Part shown: positions 7,444-14,392 of the stretch, piece after piece | How positions within the stretch are numbered: the first letter of the stretch is position 1 | Layout: each line of letters starts with the position of its first letter | DNA from: Bacteroidota bacterium | GTDB taxonomy: Bacteria > Bacteroidota > Bacteroidia > Chitinophagales > Saprospiraceae | Length of the DNA stretch: 33,471 bases | Reading direction: 5' to 3' | Assembly (NCBI GenBank): GCA_003045895.1 | Contig: PZPC01000058.1 | Span: 1 to 33,471 of the forward strand | The notes under the pieces: model-generated | The model's input: only the letters and a program-made list of their open reading frames with translations | The model's database searches: none | What the model was told of the DNA's origin: nothing | Made by a program: the position numbers and the translations under genes

Positions 7444-7849
7444 CTACGGCTATCACACAAGTTGCAGGCTACCAATGTATGACCTCAGTTAATCTTATCG
7501 TTCACGTAATTTGGCCATTTTGCGGTCATTTATTGGGATCTCTACAGAGGTCGAAGTATGTTAGAAGCAGTATGATTAGTCAATTTGTTCGACCCAACCC
7601 CAGCGGGGTCGCATTAAACCAACGCATAACCGATAAGAAGATGCTTTTTTCGTCCGTTCGATGGTCACCTCTTTTGTCAGAGAATCATAAAAAGGTAGGT
7701 GCGACCCCGCTGGGGTCGGAAAGCATTGGCGGTGTGAGGGCTAACATAATTTGACCGCGCTGCGGTCATTTTGCTAAACCTCAGGATACGGTGTTGCCTA
7801 TTAAAACAAATCAACAATAATTTATCTGCAACTTGTGTAATAGCCGTAG
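7444..7849. mobile_element. 406-bp MITE-like non-autonomous element with 24-bp terminal inverted repeats
   Basis: The ends ctacggctatcacacaagtt-gcag (7444-7467) and its complement (7826-7849) match at 23 of 24 positions. Both ends are flanked by TCCTGAAGGA (7434-7443 and 7850-7859). That motif occurs only once in the uninterrupted copies of the same dispersed repeat (complement of 2199-2210 region), so it is a 9-10 bp target duplication. The interior has no transposase; a 91-codon frame in it has no protein-like features. It contains three short palindromes with a common loop. A parent insertion sequence with these ends would be expected elsewhere in the genome; the 9-10 bp duplication recalls IS4-related families, which is only a suggestion. 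Confidence 0.8.
7597..7768. repeat. Three small palindromes with covarying stems
   Basis: Inside the inserted element are acccc-agc-ggggt (7597-7609), cgacccc-gct-ggggtcg (7702-7718) and tgaccgc-gct-gcggtca (7752-7768). The second and third share the loop and differ at two stem pairs, in both cases with a matching change on the other arm (C-G to T-A and C-G to G-C). The first is the same motif in opposite orientation. Confidence 0.8.
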
Positions 7850-7951
7850 TCCTGAAGGAGCAGGCCCGCCCGCTTAGATGCGCGTGATCCCTTGACTGCC
7901 ACGGCTGAGTTGATTCGGGGTGCTCGCGCCTGCCACGTCTTCAGCGTTGCC
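7850..7951 (-). repeat. Inverted copy of the dispersed repeat and hairpin core
   Basis: The reverse complement reads as hairpin core (7951-7925) then the caactcagccgtggc and cctgctccttcagga blocks of the 85-bp unit, with scattered substitutions (for example atctaagcgggcgg against gtctgggcgggtgg). It stops at TCCTGAAGGA, where the 406-bp element is inserted; the rest of the repeat (agaccgcttg) is on the other side of the element at 7424-7433. Confidence 0.8.
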
Positions 7952-8085
7952 TGCCACTTCCGACTTCAAACTACCTTTTTTCTTAATCTATTGACTACCA
8001 GTATTTTGCGAAATATCGTTTTTGAGCTGGCAATTAAAGGTAGCAACCTCTTTTTTGGTCGGCGTGCAGCGGCGGCTTATAGCCT

Positions 8086-8170
8086 TCCGACTTCCGACTT
8101 CCGACTTCCCACTTCCCACTTCCCCACTTCCCACTTCCCCCTTTCCCACTTCCCCCTTCCCACTTCCCCC
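8086..8170 (+). repeat. Pyrimidine-rich tandem string
   Basis: The plus strand is almost pure C/T built from (CCGACTT) and (CCCACTT) units, repeated about a dozen times. It ends one base before the stop codon of the minus-strand gene, so on that gene's coding strand it is a purine-rich 3' tail. A purine-rich string also follows the stop at 1821. Confidence 0.75.
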
Positions 8171-8171
8171 C

Positions 8172-8675
8172 TCAAAAAACCGCCCGCAGCCGCTGCACAA
8201 TGCGGTAAGCCGCCGGGCAGATCGCCGTATTCCGGAGAGTCAGGTCGAGGATCTGATGAAAATTCTTCCGGTCGGTATGGGGATATTCGCGGCAGGCACG
8301 GGGGCGGGCGGCGTAGACGGAGCAGTAATTGTCAGCACCCAAAAAGGGGCAGGGCGCGCTGTGGAGCACGTAATCGCCGTCGGCGTCCAGGTGGAGGAAT
8401 TCCGCCACAAAATCGGCTGGCCGCTGGCCGCGGTGCTGGGCGAGCCGGTCAATATCGACGTCGCGAAAGATGGGGCTGGTCGTTTTACAGCAATTGGCGC
8501 ACTGCAGACAGTCCATCTCGGCGAAGGTGGCGGCGTGCAGGTCGGCCACGGTGGCATCCAGGTCGCGGGGTGGCCGCCGGCGCAGCCGGGCAAAAAACCG
8601 TTGGTTGTTTTTTTTGTCTTCCCGGGCGAGGGCTTTGATATTGGGCAGCAGATCGGCCAGTTTTTTCTCTTCCAT
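8172..8675 (-). CDS. YkgJ-family cysteine-cluster protein
   Basis: This 167-residue cytoplasmic protein carries CLQCANCC (near residues 57-64), then a second group with the cysteines of APCPFLGADNYCSVY and RPRACREYP. That is the CxxCxxCC...C...C...C pattern of the YkgJ / 'zinc- or iron-chelating domain' family (UPF0153). In the family the cysteines are thought to hold Zn or an Fe-S cluster; the biochemical role is not established. The start at 8675 (MEEKKLADLLPNI) is preferred over the ATG 57 bases upstream because family members begin near this point. It is divergent from the TlpA-like gene, with about 115 bp between starts. Its stop is followed directly by a purine-rich (coding-strand) repeat string. 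Confidence 0.8.
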   Translation of the reverse strand: MEEKKLADLLPNIKALAREDKKNNQRFFARLRRRPPRDLDATVADLHAATFAEMDCLQCANCCKTTSPIFRDVDIDRLAQHRGQRPADFVAEFLHLDADGDYVLHSAPCPFLGADNYCSVYAARPRACREYPHTDRKNFHQILDLTLRNTAICPAAYRIVQRLRAVF

Positions 8676-8791
8676 GGGGGTTTTGTTTTTACCAGGGACA
8701 GGTATAGCGACGAAATTAAGGAGAATTGGCACATTTGCTTTAATTTCGCACCAAATCCGATTAACTCATGACAATAATCAATTTGCGTCTC

Positions 8792-10255
8792 ATGAAATTA
8801 TCCCTGAGTAAAAAATTTGGAACCCTGCTCTTGCTGGGTTTTTTAAGTTGTGGTATCTGGCAGTGCAATGCCGCCGGAGACAGTGGCGAAAGTGTAGCTA
8901 CCGGTGTCGCCGAGCCCGAAAATGCCGATATCACCATCACGGTAGCCGGGATGGGCGCGGACAAAGTACTGCTGGTAGGCATGCTCAACGACCAACAGTT
9001 TATCGTGGATCAAATGGAGAGCGATGCCAACGGCATGGTTCACTTCAAACACGATGAGCCCTACAAGCCAGGAATGTACTTCGTGGTATTGCCCAGCAAC
9101 GCCAATTTCCAGGTCCTCATCTCCGAGGATCAGACCTTTAGTCTGCAGACCAATATCAATGACCTGGTAGGAGCTATGCAGGTGCAGGAAAGCACCGACA
9201 ACGAACTGTTGTACCAAAACCTGCGCTACGAAGCCGACTACCAGCGCCGCCTGCAGCCCATCACGAGCCAACTGAAGAACCTGGACAAGTCCAATCCTTC
9301 CTTTGCTCAACTGGAGGCCAGCCGCGACGCGCTGATCGAAGAACGCCGGCAAACGCTCGATCAACTGTTTCAGAATCATCCCCAGTCCTTTTTCGTCAAA
9401 TTCAAAAAGGCAGGCCAAAATCCGGCTATTCACCCCGAGCTTTCCTCCGAAGACCAGGTCACCTATTACCGGATGGAATTTTGGGACGATGTAGACCTCT
9501 CGGACCCCCGCCTGATGGCTACGCCCGTCATTTACAACAAACTGAAGCGGTACTTCGAGGAACTCACCCCGCAGCAACCGGATTCCATCATCTTGTCGCT
9601 GGAGCGGCTGGTGGCGAAAATTCCCAATACCAAAGGGTCGGAATACTACAAATACTTCGTCAACTGGGTGGCCCTCGCCTACGAACCCACCAAGACGACG
9701 CTCATGGATGCCGAAGCGGTTTTTGTGCACATGATTCAGCAACACTTTACCCCGGAGCGGGCCTTCTGGTCCGATTCTGCCAATACCTACGCCCTGCAAT
9801 TGCGCGCTGCCGAAATGGCCAATAGCCTCATCAACCAGCCCGGACCCAACGTGAAAGCACCGGATATCAATGGCCAGCTAAGGGCCGTCTACGACCTGAA
9901 AGCGCCCTACATTGTGGTTTATTTGTACAATCCCGACTGTGAACACTGCCAGGAGCAGAGCCCCGTTCTCGTCAATTTGTACCAGCGTTGGCAGGCCCAA
10001 TCGCCATCGCTGGTTGACGTGTACGCCATTGCCGTGGATACCGAAGCCGACCTCTGGCGGGCCTACGTGGCCAAAACCGGCATGACCTGGACCAACGTCT
10101 TCGATCCGACGAACAAAGCCATCTACAAAACTTATTTCGTGAATGTCACTCCGGAAGTATATGTGCTGGGACCCGACCGCAAAATTATTGCCAAAAACCT
10201 TAACGTCGATCAACTGGAGGAAGTGATTCGCCGCGATCAGGAAAAACGCAAATAG
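8792..10255 (+). CDS. TlpA-like thioredoxin-domain lipoprotein with DUF4369-type N-terminus
   Basis: From the ATG at 8792 the protein is 487 residues. It starts with a short basic region, a leucine-rich stretch and FLSC-G, a lipobox-like site at Cys20, so it is probably an outer- or inner-membrane-anchored periplasmic lipoprotein. Residues about 45-135 resemble the DUF4369 domain that precedes thioredoxin domains in Bacteroidota (ITVAGMGADKVLLVGMLN). The middle is helical. The C-terminal thioredoxin-like domain (about 345-475) has the CxxC site C-E-H-C in NPDCEHCQEQSPVL. Related proteins act as extracytoplasmic thiol-disulfide oxidoreductases, usually with no known substrate. An alternative start is 8768. 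A partial -7 box (taatttcg) is at 8741-8748. No operon partner is evident. Confidence 0.85.
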   Translation: MKLSLSKKFGTLLLLGFLSCGIWQCNAAGDSGESVATGVAEPENADITITVAGMGADKVLLVGMLNDQQFIVDQMESDANGMVHFKHDEPYKPGMYFVVLPSNANFQVLISEDQTFSLQTNINDLVGAMQVQESTDNELLYQNLRYEADYQRRLQPITSQLKNLDKSNPSFAQLEASRDALIEERRQTLDQLFQNHPQSFFVKFKKAGQNPAIHPELSSEDQVTYYRMEFWDDVDLSDPRLMATPVIYNKLKRYFEELTPQQPDSIILSLERLVAKIPNTKGSEYYKYFVNWVALAYEPTKTTLMDAEAVFVHMIQQHFTPERAFWSDSANTYALQLRAAEMANSLINQPGPNVKAPDINGQLRAVYDLKAPYIVVYLYNPDCEHCQEQSPVLVNLYQRWQAQSPSLVDVYAIAVDTEADLWRAYVAKTGMTWTNVFDPTNKAIYKTYFVNVTPEVYVLGPDRKIIAKNLNVDQLEEVIRRDQEKRK

Positions 10256-10335
10256 AAAACGGAACGTGTGCGCGAAGCCCCAATGTATTGGTGCTAATTT
10301 TACCTGACGGTTACTAAGATGGGGACCTATTATCG

Positions 10336-10343
10336 TAGATTTG
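10336..10343 (+). promoter_or_regulatory. Promoter -7 box of the small membrane protein gene
   Basis: TAGATTTG matches TAnnTTTG exactly and lies 27 bases before the ATG at 10371. No clear -33 TTG at proper spacing was seen, so this is a partial promoter call. Confidence 0.45.
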
Positions 10344-10370
10344 TCCGTTTAATAAAAGATAAAATCTGGC

Positions 10371-10844
10371 ATGCAAAATATCCCCCGTTACCTGCTCTTT
10401 CGATTGGAAATTATCTGGTGGCTCATCACCCTGGTTATTACTTCGGTCATTCTAATTCCCATTTTGTATCAATTGCCTGATTACCAGTTCTTCTGGCCCA
10501 ATCTGGCTTTTGTATTGGTGTTTATTACCGTTACCCGCTATATTTTTCTGCTGCGTTACTCCTTTCTCGCCAATTGGAGCTACGTCAAGGTAGCCCTGAT
10601 TTTTGTGTGCTTCCTCACGATCTTCCTGCTGGTGCAAGAGATCAATTTTTTTCAAACCTTCCTGGATGAAAATGGCATGGAGCCCATCGTAGCAACGCTG
10701 CCAAAGGATAAGCAGCTGAATATGATGAATTATATACGCAGTGAAATGCTGCTGTTCGGAGTGGGTAGTGTGATCGGGTGTGTGGTGTTGCCGCTGCGCC
10801 TGGTGCTATCTATCTGGCGGCGAATAAATGGCCACGAGGACTAA
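10371..10844 (+). CDS. Small integral membrane protein of unknown function
   Basis: 157 residues with four likely membrane segments: about 13-32 (IIWWLITLVITSVILIPIL), 41-59 (WPNLAFVLVFITVTRYIF), 69-87 (VKVALIFVCFLTIFLLVQE) and 125-145 (LFGVGSVIGCVVLPLRLVLS). A soluble loop between the third and fourth contains NFFQTFLDENGMEPIVATLP. No recognised domain or catalytic residues. Proteins of this shape are common as conserved hypotheticals in Bacteroidota. Its stop codon lies one base before a 164-bp palindromic element, which may also end its transcript. It converges on the CvpA gene. Confidence 0.75.
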   Translation: MQNIPRYLLFRLEIIWWLITLVITSVILIPILYQLPDYQFFWPNLAFVLVFITVTRYIFLLRYSFLANWSYVKVALIFVCFLTIFLLVQEINFFQTFLDENGMEPIVATLPKDKQLNMMNYIRSEMLLFGVGSVIGCVVLPLRLVLSIWRRINGHED

Positions 10845-10845
10845 A

Positions 10846-11009
10846 TAGACTTGTTCTGCTGGGATTATATTGAGGGCAAATCGCGCATTTCCTTCCCACA
10901 CTGTGCCTTTTTTGCGCAACTAAGCTATGGCTAAGCTCCACAAAAAAGCCTTCGTGTGGTCGAAAATGCATCAATTTTCCCACCAATCTAACCCAGCAGA
11001 ACAAGTCTA
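10846..11009. mobile_element. 164-bp palindromic MITE-like element filling a convergent intergenic gap
   Basis: Perfect 18-bp ends tagacttgttctgctggg (10846-10863) and its complement (10992-11009) enclose an interior that is itself an imperfect hairpin: ccacac...gtgtgg, cttttttg...caaaaaag and cttagc-type arms pair across the centre near 10926-10934. If the outer TA is the target duplication, the element is a 160-bp unit flanked by TA, as in IS630/Tc1-mariner derived MITEs. It has no gene. It begins one base after the stop of the upstream gene and ends two bases before the stop of CvpA, so it may act as a bidirectional terminator. Confidence 0.75.
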
Positions 11010-11011
11010 AG

Positions 11012-11620
11012 CTAGTATTTCCGGGGCTTTCCCTGTTGGTCGTTGTCTTCTTCTACGTTAAAAAAACGGTCGTTTTCCTGGGTCTCTACCTGGTTGTCAA
11101 TCTGGTCCATGACATCCATGGCGTGCTCGTAAAATTCCTGAAAGACCGGCCAGACGGTTTGCCCTAATTCCCAGGCGTAGCTGGGCATGGGCTCCAGGAT
11201 GGGATAGGTGATGGAGACCTCCTTGGTAGCCGGATCGATCATCCGGGAGCTGTTGGCAAAGGAAACCAGGACGCTGAAGATAAAAACAAAGAAAATCATA
11301 GAAACCCCACCCCCCAGAATTTGGTTGATGAAGTTGATGTTGACGGCCTCCAGCATGTTTTCCAGGCCATTAGCCAGCAGGCGAAAAAGCACCAAAGTCA
11401 GGATGAAGGTGAGAATAAATGCAGCGGCCAATACCAGCGCGCTGGGGGTTGTGCCCATGATACCCTGGAGCATTTCTGACACCGTGGGGCTAAACTTAGC
11501 TGCGGCCATAAAGCCAAAGAGCAACGAAGCTGCCGTCAGAATTGTTTTAATGATTCCGCGGGAATAGCCCACCCAGAATCCATAGAGTGCCAAAACCAAG
11601 CAAATAACGTCAATGATCAT
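11012..11620 (-). CDS. CvpA family membrane protein
   Basis: 202 residues with four hydrophobic segments (about 2-22, 27-50, 65-90 and 100-122). The N-terminal arrangement DVICLVLALYGFWVGYSRGIIKT is the CvpA / colicin V production protein signature, with the conserved aspartate and G-x-x-x-G-x-x-R-G pattern. The last 50 residues are acidic and polar (cytoplasmic tail, ETQENDRFFNVEEDNDQQ). CvpA-like proteins are inner-membrane proteins linked to envelope integrity in enterobacteria; the molecular role is unsettled. It is divergent from the secreted-protein gene at 11802. Confidence 0.85.
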   Translation of the reverse strand: MIIDVICLVLALYGFWVGYSRGIIKTILTAASLLFGFMAAAKFSPTVSEMLQGIMGTTPSALVLAAAFILTFILTLVLFRLLANGLENMLEAVNINFINQILGGGVSMIFFVFIFSVLVSFANSSRMIDPATKEVSITYPILEPMPSYAWELGQTVWPVFQEFYEHAMDVMDQIDNQVETQENDRFFNVEEDNDQQGKPRKY

Positions 11621-11765
11621 ACCTCAGTGGGTTGATGATTTTTATTGGATGAAAATGCTTGCGACAGTAATAACTTCCAATGGTAAAGATGCAAATAAAT
11701 GGGTTTTCCGGTGAATTCTTTAGACAAACGCGAGGCTTTTCCGGGTATACGTCCCTGGCGTTGCC

Positions 11766-11773
11766 TATCTTTG
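11766..11773 (+). promoter_or_regulatory. Promoter -7 box of the secreted-protein gene
   Basis: TATCTTTG matches TAnnTTTG exactly, 28 bases before the ATG at 11802. The -33 element is not clear. Confidence 0.45.
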
Positions 11774-11801
11774 TATCATTACCATTCATAAATTCCTGAA
11801 A

Positions 11802-12269
11802 ATGATGAAATCAATAATCTGCGCTTTGGCGCTTTTTAGTTTGCCGTGGGTAACCCCTGTTCAATCGCAAACCTTGAACAAAGCCTTTGTTTTAGGCACC
11901 GATGAACAACGCTACGAACAACTCACCAGCAACCATGCTCAATCCTTACTGGAAGCCACTGCTGGAGATATAACAAAAGCATTCGAGAGTTGGTTGGATA
12001 TGCAAGAGGCTATTGATGCTTATGCTGCCGCCCAAAACTTTGACCTCAACGGCGTGAAGATCTGGTTGCATGTTTTTTGGGCGCCCGACGGACGGATCGA
12101 CCAAATCGGTTTCCTCCTGCGCCCGGATTCCCGGCTGGTCGACGAGCAGGAAATTCGCGCCTTGCTGGCGGGATTCAGCGAACAATACCGCCTGCCGGTA
12201 CAAAGTTCCCAGCCATTTAGCCACTACACCGGTGCTACTTTTCCTACCTTGTCACAACGGCGGGGGTAG
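11802..12269 (+). CDS. Secreted protein of unknown function
   Basis: 155 residues. A typical signal peptide (MMKSIICALALFSLPWVTPVQSQ) predicts cleavage near residue 23 and a periplasmic or outer location. The mature part has an alpha-helical region (about 40-80, LLEATAGDITKAFESWLDMQ) and then a beta-type stretch IWLHVFWAPDGRIDQIGFLL followed by DEQEIRALLAGF. The alternation of a short beta hairpin with 'PDGRI' and a helix resembles TonB-C-terminal-like folds, but similarity is too weak to assign. A promoter box lies upstream and an intrinsic terminator downstream (12304-12339), so it is probably a one-gene unit. Confidence 0.7.
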   Translation: MMKSIICALALFSLPWVTPVQSQTLNKAFVLGTDEQRYEQLTSNHAQSLLEATAGDITKAFESWLDMQEAIDAYAAAQNFDLNGVKIWLHVFWAPDGRIDQIGFLLRPDSRLVDEQEIRALLAGFSEQYRLPVQSSQPFSHYTGATFPTLSQRRG

Positions 12270-12303
12270 TCTGGGCGCTGCCAACAGGCTGTAAGCTTTA
12301 CTT

Positions 12304-12339
12304 AAAGGCCATTGTTCGCGAGTCGGGCAATGGCCTTTT
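12304..12339 (+). terminator. Intrinsic terminator
   Basis: Perfect 11-bp stem aaaggccattg / caatggccttt (12304-12314, 12328-12338) around a 13-base loop, followed by a T-rich stretch. It sits 35 bases after the stop of the secreted-protein gene and before the serA promoter. Confidence 0.75.
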
Positions 12340-12375
12340 CAAATTTCTCCTTTTTTACATCTCCTTCCGGCAAGG

Positions 12376-12403
12376 TTTGGCAGCAAAATAATCCTTACTT
12401 TTG
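12376..12403 (+). promoter_or_regulatory. Promoter of the SerA-type dehydrogenase gene
   Basis: TACTTTTG (12396-12403) fits the Bacteroidota -7 box TAnnTTTG, and TTTG (12376-12379) lies about 16 bases upstream as a -33 element. The ATG follows at 12454, giving a leader of roughly 45 bases. Confidence 0.55.
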
Positions 12404-12453
12404 CGCAGCCACCAAACGAAAACAATCTACAAATCCCTCAATATTTAAAGGCC

Positions 12454-13413
12454 ATGATTAAGATTCTTGCTAACGACGGTATTGATCCCGATGGTAAAAC
12501 ACTGTTGGAAGAAGCCAATTACCAGGTTGATACCGAAAAAGTAGCTCAGGAAGACCTGAAAGATGTTTTGCCTAACTATGATGTGATCATTGTACGCAGC
12601 GCCACCAAGGTTCGCAAAGACCTGATTGACGCCTGCCCCAACCTGAAAATCATTGCCCGGGCAGGGGTGGGTACCGACAACATCGACGTTGCCTACGCCC
12701 AGGAGAAGGGCATTGCGGTATACAACACCCCTGCGGCATCCTCGCAGTCGGTGGCCGAGCTCGTCTTTGCCCACATGTTCAACCTGGCTCGCTTTATACA
12801 CCGTTCCAACCGCGAGTTGGTTCAGCCAGACGCCAACTTCAAAAAGCTGAAGGAAGCTTATTCCGAAGGTATCCAGTTGCGGGGTAAAAACCTGGGCATT
12901 ATCGGCTTCGGCCGGATCGGGCAGGAAGTTGCCCGCATCGGACTGGGCATGGGCATGAATATTCTGGCGACCGACCCCATGGTAGACGAGGTAGATATTG
13001 ATATCAACCTTTACAAGTCGGACGAAATTCGCTTGTCGGTAAGCCTGGAAACAACTGATTTTGAGACGGTACTGACCAAATCCCACTTTCTCACCTTTCA
13101 CGTGCCCAGTGTAGGTCGGGCGCTGCTGGGTAAGGAGGAGATTGCCCGCATGCGCGATGGTGCATTTATCATCAATACGGCCCGCGGCGGGCTTGCGGAC
13201 GAAAATGCCTTGCTGGAGGCCCTGAACAGTGGTAAAATTGCCGGGGCTGCACTCGATGTATTTAACAATGAACCCACGCCAATGCCCGCGTTGTTGCAAC
13301 ACCCCAATGTATCGGTCAGCCCGCACATTGGCGCTTCTACCATTGAGGCACAAACCAACATCGCCCTGGAATTAGCAGACAAGATCCTCGCTCACTTCGG
13401 CGACGATAAATAA
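12454..13413 (+). CDS. serA: D-3-phosphoglycerate dehydrogenase (short, without ACT domain)
   Basis: 319 residues of the D-isomer-specific 2-hydroxyacid dehydrogenase family. The substrate-binding part shows [14 protein letters not shown] and [19 protein letters not shown]. The NAD-binding Rossmann motif is [17 protein letters not shown] with an acidic residue in ATDP. The catalytic arginine is in [15 protein letters not shown], and the glutamate-histidine pair is in DVFNNEP and SPHIGAST. The wording is that of SerA, which starts serine synthesis by oxidising 3-phosphoglycerate. The protein stops right after the catalytic core, so it lacks the C-terminal ACT domain that gives serine feedback inhibition in long forms. 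Other hydroxyacid dehydrogenase substrates cannot be fully excluded. It has its own promoter and terminator, without serC or serB adjacent. Confidence 0.85.
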   Translation: MIKILANDGIDPDGKTLLEEANYQVDTEKVAQEDLKDVLPNYDVIIVRSATKVRKDLIDACPNLKIIARAGVGTDNIDVAYAQEKGIAVYNTPAASSQSVAELVFAHMFNLARFIHRSNRELVQPDANFKKLKEAYSEGIQLRGKNLGIIGFGRIGQEVARIGLGMGMNILATDPMVDEVDIDINLYKSDEIRLSVSLETTDFETVLTKSHFLTFHVPSVGRALLGKEEIARMRDGAFIINTARGGLADENALLEALNSGKIAGAALDVFNNEPTPMPALLQHPNVSVSPHIGASTIEAQTNIALELADKILAHFGDDK

Positions 13414-13451
13414 ACCTGGTAAAAGGTAATTGCCCGGCCTGGATGGCGGGC

Positions 13452-13500
13452 AACACGGTGCGCCGCTCCGATTGATTTCGGGGCGGCGCTCGTGTTTATA
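13452..13500 (+). terminator. Intrinsic terminator after serA
   Basis: Arms 13452-13470 and 13479-13496 (aacacggtgcgccgctccg / cggggcggcgctcgtgtt) pair almost completely with one bulge around an 8-base loop. The T-tract is short (gttta), but stability and position, 38 bases past the stop, support the call. Confidence 0.6.
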
Positions 13501-13528
13501 CGTCAGGTTCTTCGTGCTTTAAATAATC

Positions 13529-13571
13529 CGCGCTGAAGCGCGAAGAAAATAATTCGCGCTGAAGCACGAAT
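13529..13571. repeat. Pair of small palindromic repeats
   Basis: Two near-identical units, ccgcgctgaagcgcgaa and ttcgcgctgaagcacgaa, stand one after the other, separated by a short AT-rich spacer. Each can form a short hairpin around a tgaa loop. The cgctgaag wording is shared with the 27-bp hairpin core, so they may be distant relatives. They lie between the serA terminator and the convergent GbsR gene. Confidence 0.55.
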
Positions 13572-13602
13572 AACCCTGGGACGGGGCTGGAAAAGGTTGG
13601 CC

Positions 13603-14103
13603 TTAGCGGATCATTTTCATGAAGGTGCCTACAAACCAGTTGGAATCGGATTTGGTCAGGGTATCGAGGGTAGAGTCGGCTTTGCTGCCGAAGAGCTTGA
13701 TGTCGCGGATGACTTTTACGAAGGCTTCACTTCGTTCGTCGGTTTCCGGCACGCTGGAAAGCTCATCCATGATTTTAAGCATGGGTTCCAGTTCGCGTTT
13801 TTTGCGCTCGGTGATGATGCACTTAACGACTTCCCACATGTCTTTTTCGGCGACGAAAAATTCTTTGCGTTCCCCTGCTTTCAGTTCCTTATAGACCAGG
13901 CCCCAGTCAATGAGGGCCCGGATATTCATATTCGCATTGCCCCGGGAGATCATCAACTCGTCCATGATCTCATCGGCCGAAAGCGCTTCAGGAGAAATAA
14001 GTAGCAGGGCGTGTATTTGTGCCATGGTCCGGTTGATACCCCAACTGGATCCCAAGGCTCCCCAGGATTGGAGGAATTTTTGCTTGCCTTCGTCTAATGT
14101 CAT
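13603..14103 (-). CDS. GbsR/MarR family transcriptional regulator
   Basis: 166 residues, a cytoplasmic winged helix-turn-helix protein. The N-terminus FLQSWGALGSSWGINRTMAQIHALLLIS is the signature of the GbsR subfamily. The recognition part is ALSADEIMDELMISRGNANM (about residues 40-60), followed by the wing (LVYKELKAGERKEFF) and a helical C-terminal dimerisation region. Known GbsR proteins repress glycine-betaine synthesis or uptake genes in response to choline or osmotic state, but Bacteroidota paralogues control diverse targets and no betaine gene is adjacent. Two inverted repeats upstream of its start (14122-14140 and 14157-14179) suggest autoregulation. It is in the same orientation as gcvT, whose stop is about 270 bp upstream. 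Confidence 0.85.
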   Translation of the reverse strand: MTLDEGKQKFLQSWGALGSSWGINRTMAQIHALLLISPEALSADEIMDELMISRGNANMNIRALIDWGLVYKELKAGERKEFFVAEKDMWEVVKCIITERKKRELEPMLKIMDELSSVPETDERSEAFVKVIRDIKLFGSKADSTLDTLTKSDSNWFVGTFMKMIR

Positions 14104-14121
14104 AGCAGGATTTCGTATTCG

Positions 14122-14179
14122 CAGATTTCAGTAAAATCTGAAAGCTTATTTCATTACAATAGAAAAACGACAGCTATTG
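14122..14179 (-). promoter_or_regulatory. Two inverted repeats upstream of the GbsR-type regulator
   Basis: cagattt-cagta-aaatctg (14122-14140) is a perfect 7-bp inverted repeat, 19 bases from the start codon. caatag...ctattg (14157-14179) is a perfect 6-bp pair around 11 bases. Such dyads are the usual form of operators for MarR-type dimers. The assignment rests on position only. Confidence 0.4.
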
Positions 14180-14295
14180 TTTAGCAATTGATAATAATAG
14201 GCGTTTTTAATAAGGCATAGCCTTTTGAGGTCGGGCCATTCCGACCCTTCCAACGCAGGCTACCTGGGCGGTTGGTTCGGGATTGAGCAGACCCC

Positions 14296-14392
14296 GGTAA
14301 AGTAAGCGCTACAACGACAGAAAGGGAGGGATGACAGTACAAATATAGGTTTTGGATATGAGGTAAAGTAAGCGCTACAACGACAGAAAGGG
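14296..14392. repeat. 31-bp direct repeat, two copies, 35 bp apart
   Basis: ggtaaagtaagcgctacaac followed by gacagaaaggg is identical at 14296-14326 and 14362-14392, with no extension of identity on either side. The intervening 35 bp is unrelated. The second copy overlaps the last 18 bases of gcvT and provides its stop codon and final residues. Geometry is CRISPR-like, but two copies and no cas gene do not support an array. Confidence 0.8.

Larger units (their letters stand above)
7165..8171. other. Gene-free repeat cluster with an inserted element
   Basis: After the paaZ promoter the stretch holds G+C-rich sequence, a pyrimidine string (about 7348-7372), a variant hairpin core (7388-7413), a 406-bp inserted element (7444-7849), the inverted copy of the 85-bp dispersed repeat and hairpin core (7850-7951), and a second pyrimidine string (8086-8170) ending at the stop of the next gene. 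Short frames across it are not protein-like. Confidence 0.8.

Noticed and set aside
7479-7754. 91-codon gene inside the inserted element
   Set aside because: It spans the palindromes, has no protein-like pattern and no start signal.
8022-8771. 249-codon plus-strand frame across the pyrimidine string and opposite the YkgJ-type gene
   Set aside because: Its first part is repeat sequence and the rest is antisense to a recognised gene.
14296-14392. CRISPR array
   Set aside because: Only two repeats, one of them within the gcvT end, and no cas gene in the window; kept as a direct repeat.
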